Positions 1-8,949 are shown, counted from the first letter of the stretch. The stretch: DNA of 64,000 nucleotides from CAVRRZ01 sp963723745 (GCA_963723745.1 CAVRRZ010000005.1:310001-374000); one strand, 5' to 3'. Notes: generated from the letters alone by a model not told the origin. Made by a program: numbers and translations.

Positions 1-72
1 GCTGGCCGCCGTTGCCGGCACCACCAACGCGGTGACGGCTGCTGCCACCACGACACCTCTCCAACGCCTCAC
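1..72 (-). CDS. N-terminus of an exported protein (cut by window edge)
   Basis: Reading leftwards from a GTG at 70-72, the 24 codons in the window give a short basic start (MRRWRG) followed by a hydrophobic stretch rich in Val and Ala and ending in PATAAS, which is a typical Sec signal peptide with an AxA-like cleavage region. A GGAGGA ribosome binding site lies just upstream at about 76-82 (complement). The mature domain is outside the window, so the function is unknown. The divergent spacer to mscR (73-347, 275 bases) must carry both promoters; I recognise no other gene in it. Confidence 0.6.
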   Translation of the reverse strand, partial: MRRWRGVVVAAAVTALVVPATAAS

Positions 73-347
73 ATGGTCCTCCTAGACCGATGGGTTCTTG
101 AACGAGCCGGCGTGGAGGCTGGCGGGACCGGACCGCACACCTCAAGACAGCTCGACCTCCGCGGTCGCGCCGCCGAGCCCGCCACGAGCGCGCCGTTGCG
201 TTACGTGTTCGTTGCCCGGGTGTCCGGTGATCGCGCCCCGGCCGACCGCGGCCGGCGACGACGCACGGGCCTGCCCTGCACGGGGGGTGCGGTGATCGCC
301 GTCCGTGGCGTAGGCAAGAGTGGGCACCCCGGCGAGAGGTGGCCACC

Positions 348-1433
348 ATGGCTCACGAGGTGAAGGGCGTCGTCGCCCGCGGCAAGGGCGTTCCGGTGAG
401 CGTCGAGACGATCGTCGTGCCCGACCCGGGGCCGGGTGAGGCGGTGGTCGACGTCCGGGCCTGCGGCGTCTGCCACACCGACCTGCACTACCGCGAGGGC
501 GGGATCAACGACGACTTCCCGTTCCTGCTCGGTCACGAGGCGGCCGGGGTGGTCTCGGCCGTCGGGGAGGGCGTCACGAACGTCGCCGTCGGCGACTACG
601 TGGTCCTCAACTGGCGTGCGGTCTGCGGCCAGTGCCGCGCCTGCCTGCGGGGCAGGCCCTGGTACTGCTTCGCGACGCACAACGCCGCGCAGAAGATGAC
701 CCTGACCGACGGCACGGAGCTCTCCCCCGCGCTGGGCATCGGCGCGTTCGTCGAGAAGACGCTCGTGCACTCCGGGCAGTGCACGAAGGTGAACCCGGCG
801 GCGCCGCCGACCGCCGCGGGGCTGCTCGGCTGCGGCGTCATGGCCGGCGTGGGTGCGGCCATCAACACCGGCGGGGTGTCCCGCGGCGACTCGGTGGCCG
901 TGTTCGGGTGCGGCGGGGTGGGCGACGCGGCGATCGCCGGCGCCCGGCTCGCCGGCGCCACGACGATCATCGCCGTCGACATCGACGACCGGAAGCTGGA
1001 GTGGGCCACGGGCTTCGGCGCCACCCACACGGTCAACTCCCGGGACGCCGACCCCGTGCCGCGGATCAAGGAGCTCACCGGCGGCTTCGGCGTCGACGTC
1101 GCCATCGACGCCGTCGGGCACCCGCTCGTCTACGAGCAGGCCTTCCGCGCCCGCGACCTGGCCGGCACCGTCGTCCTCGTCGGCGTGCCGAACCCGACCA
1201 TGAAGATCGAGCTGCCGCTGATCGACGTCTTCGGCCACGGCGGGGCGCTGAAGTCCTCCTGGTACGGCGACTGCCTGCCCTCGCGCGACTTCCCGATGCT
1301 CGTCGACCTCTACCTGCAGGGCCGCTTCCCGCTCGAGGACTTCGTCAGCGAGACGATCCGCCTGGACGACGTCGAGCGGGCGTTCGGGAAGATGCACGCC
1401 GGCGAGGTCCTGCGCTCGGTGGTGGTCTTCTGA
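348..1433 (+). CDS. mscR: S-(hydroxymethyl)mycothiol dehydrogenase
   Basis: Zinc-dependent MDR-family alcohol dehydrogenase of 361 residues. It oxidises the adduct of formaldehyde with mycothiol to S-formylmycothiol using NAD+, and the related enzyme also reduces S-nitrosomycothiol. Catalytic zinc ligands are visible near residues 39-65 (CGVCHTD, then GHEAAG), a structural-zinc Cys cluster at about 88-103 (CGQCRACLRGRPWYC), and a GCGGVG Rossmann loop near 185. ATG 348 was preferred over GTG 339 because AGAGG at 335-339 is correctly spaced for the ATG. The stop overlaps the start of the MBL-fold gene (TGATG at 1431-1435), which implies translational coupling. The family is restricted to mycothiol producers, so the gene supports an actinobacterial host. 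Confidence 0.92.
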   Translation: MAHEVKGVVARGKGVPVSVETIVVPDPGPGEAVVDVRACGVCHTDLHYREGGINDDFPFLLGHEAAGVVSAVGEGVTNVAVGDYVVLNWRAVCGQCRACLRGRPWYCFATHNAAQKMTLTDGTELSPALGIGAFVEKTLVHSGQCTKVNPAAPPTAAGLLGCGVMAGVGAAINTGGVSRGDSVAVFGCGGVGDAAIAGARLAGATTIIAVDIDDRKLEWATGFGATHTVNSRDADPVPRIKELTGGFGVDVAIDAVGHPLVYEQAFRARDLAGTVVLVGVPNPTMKIELPLIDVFGHGGALKSSWYGDCLPSRDFPMLVDLYLQGRFPLEDFVSETIRLDDVERAFGKMHAGEVLRSVVVF

Positions 1434-2038
1434 TGGCGCGCGTGGACAAGGTGGTCATCCCGGGCGTCTTCAGCCTCGACGGGCAGGACTTCGACGTCGA
1501 GAACAACGTCTGGCTCGTCGGCGACGACGACGAGGTGCTGGTCATCGACGCACCCCACGACGCCGGCCCGATCGTCGAGGCGATCGCCGGCCGGCAGGTC
1601 ACCGCGATCGTGCTGACCCACGGGCACAACGACCACATCACCGCCGCGGTGGCGCTGCGCGAGGCCACCGGCGCACCCGTCTGGATCTCCCCGGAGGACC
1701 GGATGCTGTGGGACCACGTGTACCCGGACGCGGCGCCGGACGCCGACCTGGTGGAGGGCGTGGAGTTCCCGATCGCCGGCGTCACGCTGCAGGCGCTGCA
1801 CACCCCGGGCCACTCACCCGGCAGCACCTGCCTGCACGCGCCAGACCTGGGCACCGTGTTCACCGGTGACACGCTCTTCTGCGGGGGTCCCGGAGCGACC
1901 GGCCGGTCCTACAGCGACGAACCGACGATCCTCGCGTCGATCCGCAGCCGGCTGCTCACCCTGCCCGGCGACACCATCGTCCGCACCGGGCACGGCGAGG
2001 ACACCACGGTGGCCGCCGAGCGGACCACCGTGCCCTGA
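1433..2038 (+). CDS. MBL-fold hydrolase, probable S-formylmycothiol hydrolase
   Basis: A 201-residue metallo-beta-lactamase-fold protein with the dinuclear metal motif THGHNDH (about residues 62-68), a second His in TPGHSPGS, an Asp in FTGDTLF and a C-terminal GHGEDT. It belongs to the glyoxalase-II-like group. The start codon overlaps the mscR stop. Known pathway: mscR makes S-formylmycothiol, which must be hydrolysed to formate and mycothiol. Inference: the coupled MBL protein supplies this hydrolase step. A general thioesterase role cannot be excluded. Confidence 0.85.
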   Translation: MARVDKVVIPGVFSLDGQDFDVENNVWLVGDDDEVLVIDAPHDAGPIVEAIAGRQVTAIVLTHGHNDHITAAVALREATGAPVWISPEDRMLWDHVYPDAAPDADLVEGVEFPIAGVTLQALHTPGHSPGSTCLHAPDLGTVFTGDTLFCGGPGATGRSYSDEPTILASIRSRLLTLPGDTIVRTGHGEDTTVAAERTTVP

Positions 2039-2050
2039 CCCGACGGGTCA
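2036..2050. terminator. Short dyad spanning two convergent stop codons
   Basis: TGACCC-GAC-GGGTCA is a perfect 6-bp inverted repeat with a 3-nt loop. Its outer triplets are the stop codon of the MBL gene (2036-2038) and the complement of the stop of the alpha/beta hydrolase (2048-2050). It could act as a weak bidirectional terminator. It is short, so chance is possible. Confidence 0.35.
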
Positions 2051-2821
2051 GCGCCCGTCCAGCCAGGTCAGCATCGCCTCCAGCGGCTCCTGCCGGCGCG
2101 CGTCGAGCATCATGTCGTGCCCGATGCCCGGGAACTCGCGCAGCTGCGCGCCGTAGCGCGCAGCCGTCGACCGGATGCCCGCGAGGGGGATCAGCCGGTC
2201 CTCCGGCGTGGCCAGCACGAGCATCGGCGGGCGGCCCAGCGGCGGACCGGCCGGCCGGTGCAGAAGCAGCTGGTACTGGACCACGGCCGACTCGCCCCCG
2301 CACCGCTCGGTGTGCCGGGCGGCCTCCTCCGGCGGGAGATCGGTGAACAGGTACTCGGCCCGCAGCGGCAGCGAGCCACCGCCGACGATGCGCAGCGCGT
2401 CGAGCGGGTGCTGCCGCGCGATCCGCATCAGCGCGGCTACCGCGGGGTGCGCCGGCACCGGGGTCACCAGCACCGCCGCCGCAGCCGCGTAACGGGTCAG
2501 GGCGCGCTGGACGACCAGCGCCCCCATCGAGTGGCCGACCAGGACGGCCGGCCGAGGCAGCGCGGTGGCCGTCCGGACGACGTCGTCGACGTACTGGCGC
2601 AGCGTCGCGGTCTTCAACCGCCCGGGGCTGCCCGCGTGCCCGCGCAGGGACACGGCGTACGCCGGGTGGCCGGCCGCGGCGGCGGCGGCGAGCCAGTGCT
2701 CCCAGCACCAGGCCCCGTGGCCGAGTCCGTGCACGAACAGCAGCGGGGGCCGGCCCTCGTCGGTGGCCGGCCGGCGCTCGATCACCTCGAGGCCCGTCGC
2801 CGTGGCGGGTCCGGCGGTCAT
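2048..2821 (-). CDS. Alpha/beta hydrolase
   Basis: A 257-residue alpha/beta-fold hydrolase. The oxyanion-hole region HGLGHGAWCW is near residue 31, the nucleophile elbow GHSMGA (Ser) is near residue 100, an Asp lies in TPEDRL, and the catalytic His is in GIGHDM near the C-terminus. ATG 2821 was chosen because it is preceded by AAGGAG five bases away; the longer reading to 2869 has no such site. It is divergent from the qor gene. The substrate is not evident; lysophospholipase/esterase-type proteins are the closest look-alikes. Confidence 0.85.
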   Translation of the reverse strand: MTAGPATATGLEVIERRPATDEGRPPLLFVHGLGHGAWCWEHWLAAAAAAGHPAYAVSLRGHAGSPGRLKTATLRQYVDDVVRTATALPRPAVLVGHSMGALVVQRALTRYAAAAAVLVTPVPAHPAVAALMRIARQHPLDALRIVGGGSLPLRAEYLFTDLPPEEAARHTERCGGESAVVQYQLLLHRPAGPPLGRPPMLVLATPEDRLIPLAGIRSTAARYGAQLREFPGIGHDMMLDARRQEPLEAMLTWLDGR

Positions 2822-2934
2822 GGAAGCTCCTTCGTCGGCTGCGGCGGCAGTGGCCGCACCGTAAGCCACCGGCGCCCGGGCGACGAGGGAGGCGGGGTCA
2901 GCGGCCCGGATCGGCAGATGGTGAGATCAGGGTC

Positions 2935-3876
2935 ATGCGCGCAGTGGTCTTCGAACGCAACGGCGGACCCGACGTCCTGACCTACGGCGAGGCGGCGGAT
3001 CCCGTGCCGGCCGACGGCGAGGTCCTCGTGCGCGTCGAGGCCGCCGGCGTCAACTACATGGACGTGTACGAGCGCATGGGCAAGGCCGGGTACGGCTCGC
3101 AGCCGCCCGCCGTCCCCGGGGCCGAGGGCGCCGGCACCGTCGTCGGCACCGGCGAGCGGGTGGCGTGGATGAACGTGCCCGGCAGCTACGCCGAGCTCGT
3201 CGCCGCTCCCCGCGACCGCCTGGTGCCGGTACCCGACGGGCTCGACTCCGACGTCGCCGCGGCGACCCTGCTCCAGGGCATCACCGCGCACTACCTGGCC
3301 AACGACTCCTACCCGGTGAATCCCGGCGACTGGGCCCTGGTCCACGCCGCCGCCGGCGGGGTCGGGCTGCTGCTGATCCAGCTGATCAAGCAGCGCGGCG
3401 GCCGGGTCATCGGCACGACCTCGACGCCGGAGAAGGCCGAGCTCGCCCGCCTGGCCGGGGCCGACGAGGTCATCGGCTACGAGGACTTCGGCCGGCAGGC
3501 CCGCGAGATCTCCGGTGGCGAGGGCGTCTCCGTGGTCTACGACGGCATCGGGCGCAGCACCTTCGCCGAGGGCCTGGACGTCCTCCGGCCGACCGGCAGC
3601 ATGATCGTCTACGGCGCGGCCAGCGGCGCCCCCGAGCCGCTCGAGGTGGCGACCCTCGCAGCCAAGGGCTCGCTGTACGTTCAGCGGCCGACCGTCAAGA
3701 GCTACGTGCGCACCCCCGAGCTCCTCCAGACGCGCGCCCGCCAGGTGCTCGACCTGGTGGCCCGCGGGCAGCTCGACATCCGCATCGGGGCGCGCTACCC
3801 GCTCGAGCAGGCGCGGCAGGCGCACGAGGACCTGGAGGGCAGGCGGACCACGGGCAAACTTCTCCTGCTGCCCTAG
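2935..3876 (+). CDS. qor: Quinone oxidoreductase-like MDR protein
   Basis: A 313-residue zinc-free medium-chain reductase of the QOR family, which uses NADPH to reduce quinones or enones in the cytoplasm. The N-terminal half holds the GroES-like fold (VEAAGVNYMDVYERMG). The central HAAAGGVGLLL is the nucleotide-binding AAxxGVG motif, and the C-terminal part has RRTTGKLLL, usual for the family. No Cys/His zinc ligands are present. The stop overlaps the GTG start of pabB (TAGTG), so the two are likely cotranscribed although functionally unrelated. Exact substrate unknown. Confidence 0.88.
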   Translation: MRAVVFERNGGPDVLTYGEAADPVPADGEVLVRVEAAGVNYMDVYERMGKAGYGSQPPAVPGAEGAGTVVGTGERVAWMNVPGSYAELVAAPRDRLVPVPDGLDSDVAAATLLQGITAHYLANDSYPVNPGDWALVHAAAGGVGLLLIQLIKQRGGRVIGTTSTPEKAELARLAGADEVIGYEDFGRQAREISGGEGVSVVYDGIGRSTFAEGLDVLRPTGSMIVYGAASGAPEPLEVATLAAKGSLYVQRPTVKSYVRTPELLQTRARQVLDLVARGQLDIRIGARYPLEQARQAHEDLEGRRTTGKLLLLP

Positions 3877-5012
3877 TGGGCGCTCCCGCAGCACCCTGGG
3901 CCCGGTTCGACGACCTGCGCGCGGGCCGCGCCACCATGACCCCGCCCGGACTGTCGGTGCTGCGCGCCGACCGCGCCGACGACGTCCTCCCGGTCCTGGA
4001 AGCCGTCGAGCAGGCGGTGGCGGCCGGGCACTGGGCGTACGGCTACCTCGGCTACGACGCCGCGCCCGGCCTGGACCCCGACCTGGTCGTGGTCGCCCCC
4101 CGGCCGGGCGACCCGCCGCCCGTGTGGTTCGCGGTCGGCGGCCCCCCCGAGCCCGCGCCGGCCCTGTCCGTCGCCGCCCAGGGCGACGACGTGTGGGTGC
4201 CCGACTGGTCCGACGCCGAGCACGCCCGGGCCGTCGAGGCGGTCCGCGCCTGCATCGCCGCCGGGGAGACCTACCAGTGCAACGTCACCGACCGGCTGCG
4301 CACCCGGCTCACCGGCTCCGCCGAGCAGCTCTACGCCGCGCTCGCCGCCCGTCAGGCCGGCGGCTACCACGCCTTCCTCGACCTGGGCACGCACGCGATC
4401 GCCAGCGCCAGCCCCGAGCTGTTCTTCGAGTGGTCCGGCGACGAGCTGCTCACCCGGCCGATGAAGGGCACCGCGCCCCGCGCCGCGGACCCGGTCGAGG
4501 ACGCCGCGCGGGCCGCGCAGCTGCAGGCCAGCGGCAAGGACCGCGCCGAGAACCTCATGATCGTGGACCTGCTGCGCAACGACCTGTCGCGGGTCGCCGC
4601 GACCGGATCGGTGACGACCCGCCGGCTGTTCGCCCTCGAGCGGTACCCCACCGTCTGGCAGCTCACGTCGGAGGTGGCCGCCCGCCCCCGTCCCGGGACC
4701 ACCCTGCTGGACGTGCTGCGCGCACTGTTCCCGAGCGGCTCGGTCACCGGGGCCCCCAAGGTGCGCACGATGCAGATCGTCCGCGACCTCGAGCCCACAC
4801 CGCGAGGGGTCTACTGCGGCGCCATCGGCGTCGTGGCCCCGCAGGGGGCCGGGGTGCGGGCGCGGTTCAACGTCGCCATCCGCACGGCGGTCGTCGAGCG
4901 CGCCACGGGCGCGGCGGTCTACGGAGCCGGTGGTGGGATCGTCTGGGACTCCGATGCCGTCGCCGAGCGCGCGGAGCTGCTGGCCAAGGCGGCCGTGCTC
5001 CGCGCGCCGTGA
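3876..5012 (+). CDS. pabB: Aminodeoxychorismate synthase component I
   Basis: A 378-residue chorismate-binding enzyme that converts chorismate with ammonia to 4-amino-4-deoxychorismate for folate synthesis. Visible family motifs, in order: TYQCNVTDRL, the PMKGT signature in which Lys marks the PabB type rather than anthranilate synthase (PIAGT), DLLRNDLSRV, SGSVTGAPK and a C-terminal GAGGGIVWDS. It is shorter at the N-terminus than the roughly 450-residue E. coli enzyme, as in many compact PabB proteins. The start is GTG 3876, overlapping the qor stop; longer upstream reading is out-of-frame qor sequence. No glutaminase (PabA) partner is adjacent. Confidence 0.88.
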   Translation: MGAPAAPWARFDDLRAGRATMTPPGLSVLRADRADDVLPVLEAVEQAVAAGHWAYGYLGYDAAPGLDPDLVVVAPRPGDPPPVWFAVGGPPEPAPALSVAAQGDDVWVPDWSDAEHARAVEAVRACIAAGETYQCNVTDRLRTRLTGSAEQLYAALAARQAGGYHAFLDLGTHAIASASPELFFEWSGDELLTRPMKGTAPRAADPVEDAARAAQLQASGKDRAENLMIVDLLRNDLSRVAATGSVTTRRLFALERYPTVWQLTSEVAARPRPGTTLLDVLRALFPSGSVTGAPKVRTMQIVRDLEPTPRGVYCGAIGVVAPQGAGVRARFNVAIRTAVVERATGAAVYGAGGGIVWDSDAVAERAELLAKAAVLRAP

Positions 5013-5016
5013 CCGG

Positions 5017-5880
5017 TCACCCCTGCTTCTGCAGCACGAAGTCGTAGCGGGCCTCGGCCCACGGCACCTCGGAGCTTCCGCCGTCCGGCGTCGGCCCGGG
5101 CTCGTGGTGCTCGAAGCGCACGACCAGTTCCTGCTTCGTGCCGAAGACGACGTCGCTGTCCAGGTACTCGGCCCCCTCCTGGAACAGGTGGGTGATCAGC
5201 GGCTCGTAGCCGGGGACGGCGAGCAGGAAGTGGATGTGCGCCGGCCGGAAGTGGCTGATGTCGGTGCGGGAGATCAGGTCGCCGACCGGCCCGTCCATCG
5301 GGATGGTGTAGCCCTTGGGCGCGATGGTCCGCACGCAGTAGCTGCCGTCGTCACGGGTCCGGTACAGCGCGCGCAGCCGCGCCTCGTCCACCTCGCCGAG
5401 CTGCGCCTCGTAGACGCCCTCGTCGTCGGCCTGCCACACGTCGAGCACCGCATCGCCCACCGCCTCGCCGTCCAGGTCCCGCACGGTGCCGTGGACGTAG
5501 AGCGGGACGCCGGCCAGACCCTGGGACATGTCGCCGCCGTACTCCAGGACCGGCGAGCCCTCGATGTGGAACGGCCCGAGCACCGTCGCGGGCGTCGCGC
5601 GCGGGTCGAGCCGGTGGTTCATCTGGACGACGAGCATGGACAGGCCCAGCACGTCGGAGGCGAGGATGAACTCCTCGCGCTTCTCGTTGCTGATCCGACC
5701 GGTGCGGTTGAGCCACTGGACGGCGGCCATCCACTCCGCCTCGGTGAGCCGCACCTCGCGGGCGAAATCGTGCAGGTGCCGGACCAGCGAGGTCATGACC
5801 TCGGCGGTGCGCGGGTCGTGCGCGGTCGCCCACCGCTGCACGGCCAGGTCGGTGATGTTGTCCTCGGTGACGAGCTGCAC
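5017..5880 (-). CDS. Intradiol ring-cleavage dioxygenase (catechol/hydroxyquinol type)
   Basis: A 287-residue non-haem Fe(III) dioxygenase that cleaves between the two hydroxyls of a catechol to a muconate. The N-terminal helical dimerisation domain (about 1-100) precedes VLGPFHIEGSP. The iron ligands are visible as Tyr in DEGVYEAQ, Tyr in DGSYCVRT and two His in RPAHIHF. The dimerisation domain and VLGPFH fit catechol 1,2- or hydroxyquinol 1,2-dioxygenases better than protocatechuate dioxygenases. It is the last gene of a minus-strand run (CaiB, citryl-CoA lyase-like, MDR, this gene). A 10-bp palindrome TGACCGGTCA (5010-5019) links its stop with that of pabB. The exact substrate is not resolved. 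Confidence 0.87.
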   Translation of the reverse strand: MQLVTEDNITDLAVQRWATAHDPRTAEVMTSLVRHLHDFAREVRLTEAEWMAAVQWLNRTGRISNEKREEFILASDVLGLSMLVVQMNHRLDPRATPATVLGPFHIEGSPVLEYGGDMSQGLAGVPLYVHGTVRDLDGEAVGDAVLDVWQADDEGVYEAQLGEVDEARLRALYRTRDDGSYCVRTIAPKGYTIPMDGPVGDLISRTDISHFRPAHIHFLLAVPGYEPLITHLFQEGAEYLDSDVVFGTKQELVVRFEHHEPGPTPDGGSSEVPWAEARYDFVLQKQG

Positions 5881-5923
5881 GGGATCCTCCTTCGTGCCGG
5901 CGGCGGTCGCCGCCGGGGTGGGC

Positions 5924-6895
5924 TCAGGGCGTCAGTACCAGCCGGGCGGAGGCCCGGCCGTCGGCCTGGCGCTGCCAGGCCTCCGCGACCCGGGCCAGCG
6001 GCAGCTGTTCGGAGGCGACCGAGAGCCGGCCGGCGGCGGCGTGCCGGAGGACCGCCTCCAGCGCGGTCCTCCGCTGCTCGGCCGTGAGGGTCGCGTTGGT
6101 GTAACCGAGCACCTCGGCGCTGCGGCTGCGCAGCACGGCCGAGGAGAACTCCGCGACGTCGCCGGAGGCGCCGCCGAGATTGACCAGGCGGCCGCGGGGG
6201 GCGAGCACCCGCGACGCCGCGGTCGCCGCGGCACCGAACACGGGGTCGACCACCACGTCGACCGCGCCGCCGGTGGCGGCGGACAACGCGGCGGTCAGGG
6301 CGTCGGCGTCCCCGGCCATCGGGACGACCTCATCGGCTCCCGCGCGGCGCGCATGCTCCTGGGCCTCCGGAGACCGGCAGACGGCGACGACCCGCCCGGC
6401 GCCGAGCACCGTCGCCGCGGCGACCGCCACCTGCCCGACCGCGCCGCCCGCCCCGAGCACCAGCACCGTCTCCCCGGGCTGCAGTCGTCCCCGGTCGGTC
6501 AGGCACATCCACGCGGCCACCGCGGACAGGCCGAGCGCGGCCGCGTCCACGTCGGTCACGCCCTCGGGCACCGGCACGACCGCGTCGTCGGGCACCGCGC
6601 AGAACTCGGCCAGGCTGCCGTCGCCGGGCAGCATGCCGGCCGTCGTGGCCACGAAGACCCGGGTGCCCGGCTGCCAGGTGGCCGAGCGCTCCACCACCCC
6701 GACGCCCTGCGTGCCGGGGACGTAGGGCGTCGCCGGCCGGCCGAAGTACGACGTCCCGGAGGCGCAGAGCTGGTCGAGCGGCACGATCGGCGCGGCGGTC
6801 ATCGCCACGACCGTCGTGCCCGGCGCCCCCGGAGGATCCGGGTGCTCGGCGTAGGCCGGGGCCTGGCCCGGCGTGGTCAGGACGGCGGCGCGCAT
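5924..6895 (-). CDS. MDR-family NADPH reductase (quinone oxidoreductase-like)
   Basis: A 323-residue medium-chain dehydrogenase/reductase without zinc ligands. The catalytic GroES-like half runs to about residue 130 (PYVPGTQGVGVV). VLVLGAGGAVGQVAVAAA is the dinucleotide-binding loop, and the C-terminal RLVLTP closes the fold. ATG 6895 is preferred to the GTG four codons upstream; the gene begins five bases after the upstream stop at 6901, so the genes are coupled. Its place between a citryl-CoA lyase-like gene and a ring-cleavage dioxygenase suggests reduction of an unsaturated ring-cleavage product. That is inference only. Confidence 0.82.
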   Translation of the reverse strand: MRAAVLTTPGQAPAYAEHPDPPGAPGTTVVAMTAAPIVPLDQLCASGTSYFGRPATPYVPGTQGVGVVERSATWQPGTRVFVATTAGMLPGDGSLAEFCAVPDDAVVPVPEGVTDVDAAALGLSAVAAWMCLTDRGRLQPGETVLVLGAGGAVGQVAVAAATVLGAGRVVAVCRSPEAQEHARRAGADEVVPMAGDADALTAALSAATGGAVDVVVDPVFGAAATAASRVLAPRGRLVNLGGASGDVAEFSSAVLRSRSAEVLGYTNATLTAEQRRTALEAVLRHAAAGRLSVASEQLPLARVAEAWQRQADGRASARLVLTP

Positions 6896-6900
6896 CGACC

Positions 6901-7710
6901 TCACCACTCCTCGGTGGGTTCCACGTACACCGCGTTCCGGTCGACGGCGAGGTAGGCGTCCATGCCGATCGGTCGACGCCGTTCCTCGGCGATCTGGCCC
7001 AGCAGCCCCCCGGCGCGGGCCAGGAGTGCGAAGCCGCGCAGCATCTCGACCGGCAGCCCGAGATCGGCCAGGGCGGCGCCGCAGACGCCGGCGCCGTTGA
7101 GCGGCAGCCGGCGGCCCAGCACCTGCTCGTGCACCCGCCCGATGGCCTCGAACAGCCGCAGGTGCGGACCGCGCAGGCCCGCCTCATCGGCGATGCCGAT
7201 CAGCACGGGCGTCCGCGGGTCGCCCTGCTTGTGCACCGGGTGGCCCAGACCGGGGACGTAGCGGCCCGCGGCCCGGGTGGCCGTGACCGCCGCCAGGGCG
7301 AGCGCGTCCCAGCCGGCGTCGTCGGTCGGCAGGTCGCCGTCCACACCGGCGAGCACCTCGTGCAGGTAGGTGCCGCAGTCCTCGGTCACGCCGAGGAAGC
7401 GGGAGCCACCGCCGAGCAGCCCGGCCGCCAGTGCACCCTGCAGCGAGTCGGGCGCCGAGAGGTAGGTCAGCCGCGCGGCGATCGCGGTCGGGGTGAAGCC
7501 GTGGTCGGCCAGGGCGACGAGGACCGCCTCGAACACCCGGGTCTCCGACGGCGTCGGACGGCGCATCGCCACCAGCCAGAACGCCAGTTCCCCGAACCCG
7601 ACCTTCCCCATGAGGTCGGCGGTCAGGTCCTGGCCGAGCAGCCGGATCTCGTCGGCGGTGGACGTGCCCAGCGACGTCGGGAAGGCCGGCCCGGGGGTCG
7701 GGTCGCTCAT
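6901..7710 (-). CDS. Citryl-CoA lyase / citrate synthase-like protein
   Basis: A 269-residue protein matching the C-terminal citrate-synthase fold as found in stand-alone citryl-CoA lyases and ATP-citrate lyase. DHGFTPTAIAARLTYL holds the first active-site His region, GLGHPVHKQGDPRTP is the second His motif (citrate synthase has GHxVYKxxDPR) and NGAGVCGAAL follows. It is much shorter than true citrate synthase (about 370-430 residues). Its ATG overlaps the stop of the CaiB-family CoA-transferase (ATGA at 7707-7710). Together they could activate a hydroxylated tricarboxylate-like acid to its CoA ester and split it. The physiological substrate is unknown. Confidence 0.8.
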   Translation of the reverse strand: MSDPTPGPAFPTSLGTSTADEIRLLGQDLTADLMGKVGFGELAFWLVAMRRPTPSETRVFEAVLVALADHGFTPTAIAARLTYLSAPDSLQGALAAGLLGGGSRFLGVTEDCGTYLHEVLAGVDGDLPTDDAGWDALALAAVTATRAAGRYVPGLGHPVHKQGDPRTPVLIGIADEAGLRGPHLRLFEAIGRVHEQVLGRRLPLNGAGVCGAALADLGLPVEMLRGFALLARAGGLLGQIAEERRRPIGMDAYLAVDRNAVYVEPTEEW

Positions 7711-8912
7711 GCGCTCTGCTCCTTCGGGGGGACGCCCAGCCAACGCCGGATCTCCTCGCCGTGCTCGTCGAGCGACGGAGGCGGCAGCCGGTAGTCCGCC
7801 GGCGTCTCGGAGAACCGGATCGGGTTGCGCACCGACGGCACGGCGGAACTCCCCTCTCCCACGGAGACGACCGGGTCGAGCCCGACCTCCTCGGCGAAGG
7901 CCACGCCACCGTCGACGGTGTTGATCGGCCCGCACGGCACACCGGCGGCGATGATCTCGCGGAACCAGTCCATCTTCGGCCGGGTGCGCAGCCGCTCCAC
8001 CAGCAGCGGGCGCAACTGGTCGCGGTTCGCCGTCCGGTCCTGGTTGTGCGCGAAGCGGGGGTCGTCGGGCAGCTCCGGAACCCCGAGAACCTCGCAGAGC
8101 TTGCGGAACTGCCCGTCGTTGCCGGCGGTGATGATCAGGTCCCCGTCCGCGCACGGCAACGGCTCGTACGGGAAGAGGCTGGGATGGCTGTTGCCCATCC
8201 GGAAGGGCACCACGCCGCCTGCGACGTAGGCGCTGGACTGGTTGACCAGGCCGGACAGCGCCGACGAGAGCAGGTTCACCTCGACGTGCTGGCCGCGGCC
8301 GGTCTCGTGCCGGCGGTTGAGGGCGGCCAGGACGCCGATGGTCGCGTGCAGCCCCGCCATCACGTCGAACACCGAGATGCCGGCCCGGTAGGGCTCGCCG
8401 TCCGGGCTGCCGGTGAGGCTCATCAGGCCGGAGATCGCCTGGACGATCAGGTCGTAGCCGGGCAGCTTCGCGCCCTCCGGACCGCTGCCGAAGCCGCTGA
8501 TCGAGGCGTAGACGACGGCCGGGTTGCCGGCGGCCACGCTGTCGTAGTCCAGGCCGAAGCGGGCGAGGCCGCCGGGCTTGAAGTTCTCGATCAGCACGTC
8601 GGCGCGCCGGGCGAGTTCCCGGGCGGCGGCGAGGTCCCCGGCGTCCTTGAGGTCCAGCGCGATCGAGCGCTTGTTGCGGTTGACGCCCAGGTAGTACGTC
8701 GAGACGCCGTCCCGGACCGGCGGCTGCCAGGTGCGGGTGTCGTCCCCGGCCGGACCCTCGACCTTGACCACCTCGGCCCCGAGGTCGGCCAGCAGCATCG
8801 TCGCGTAGGGGCCGGCCAGGATCCGGGAGAAGTCGGCGACGAGCAGGCCGGACAGGGGCCCGCCGGGGCGGCCGGTCCCCGGGCGCCCGAGGGCCGGGTC
8901 CGTCGTGGTCAT
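7707..8912 (-). CDS. CaiB/BaiF family CoA-transferase
   Basis: A 401-residue class III CoA-transferase that moves CoA from an acyl-CoA donor to a carboxylic acid. N-terminal LLVADFSRILAGPYATMLL, LGAEVVKVEGP, NRNKRSIALDLK and the central FDVMAGLHATIGVLAAL are family signatures. The Asp that would carry the anhydride intermediate lies in the usual N-terminal half. It is the first gene of the minus-strand catabolic run and is transcribed from the 238-base divergent region that carries two CGGAC-N4-GTCCG dyads. The substrate is unknown; pairing with a citryl-CoA lyase-like protein suggests CoA activation followed by C-C cleavage. Confidence 0.88.
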   Translation of the reverse strand: MTTTDPALGRPGTGRPGGPLSGLLVADFSRILAGPYATMLLADLGAEVVKVEGPAGDDTRTWQPPVRDGVSTYYLGVNRNKRSIALDLKDAGDLAAARELARRADVLIENFKPGGLARFGLDYDSVAAGNPAVVYASISGFGSGPEGAKLPGYDLIVQAISGLMSLTGSPDGEPYRAGISVFDVMAGLHATIGVLAALNRRHETGRGQHVEVNLLSSALSGLVNQSSAYVAGGVVPFRMGNSHPSLFPYEPLPCADGDLIITAGNDGQFRKLCEVLGVPELPDDPRFAHNQDRTANRDQLRPLLVERLRTRPKMDWFREIIAAGVPCGPINTVDGGVAFAEEVGLDPVVSVGEGSSAVPSVRNPIRFSETPADYRLPPPSLDEHGEEIRRWLGVPPKEQSA

Positions 8913-8949
8913 CGGCGGGTCCCCCTGATCTCTGCGTTGATGGGATTAA

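Noticed and set aside
201..1397. Long minus-strand open frame opposite mscR
   Set aside because: It is Arg/Asp/Gly/Val-rich shadow sequence with no domain and no ribosome binding site, caused by high GC; mscR on the other strand is clearly real.
5010..5019. TGACCGGTCA palindrome joining the pabB and dioxygenase stops
   Set aside because: It is only 10 bp and made mostly of the two stop codons; too short to call a terminator.
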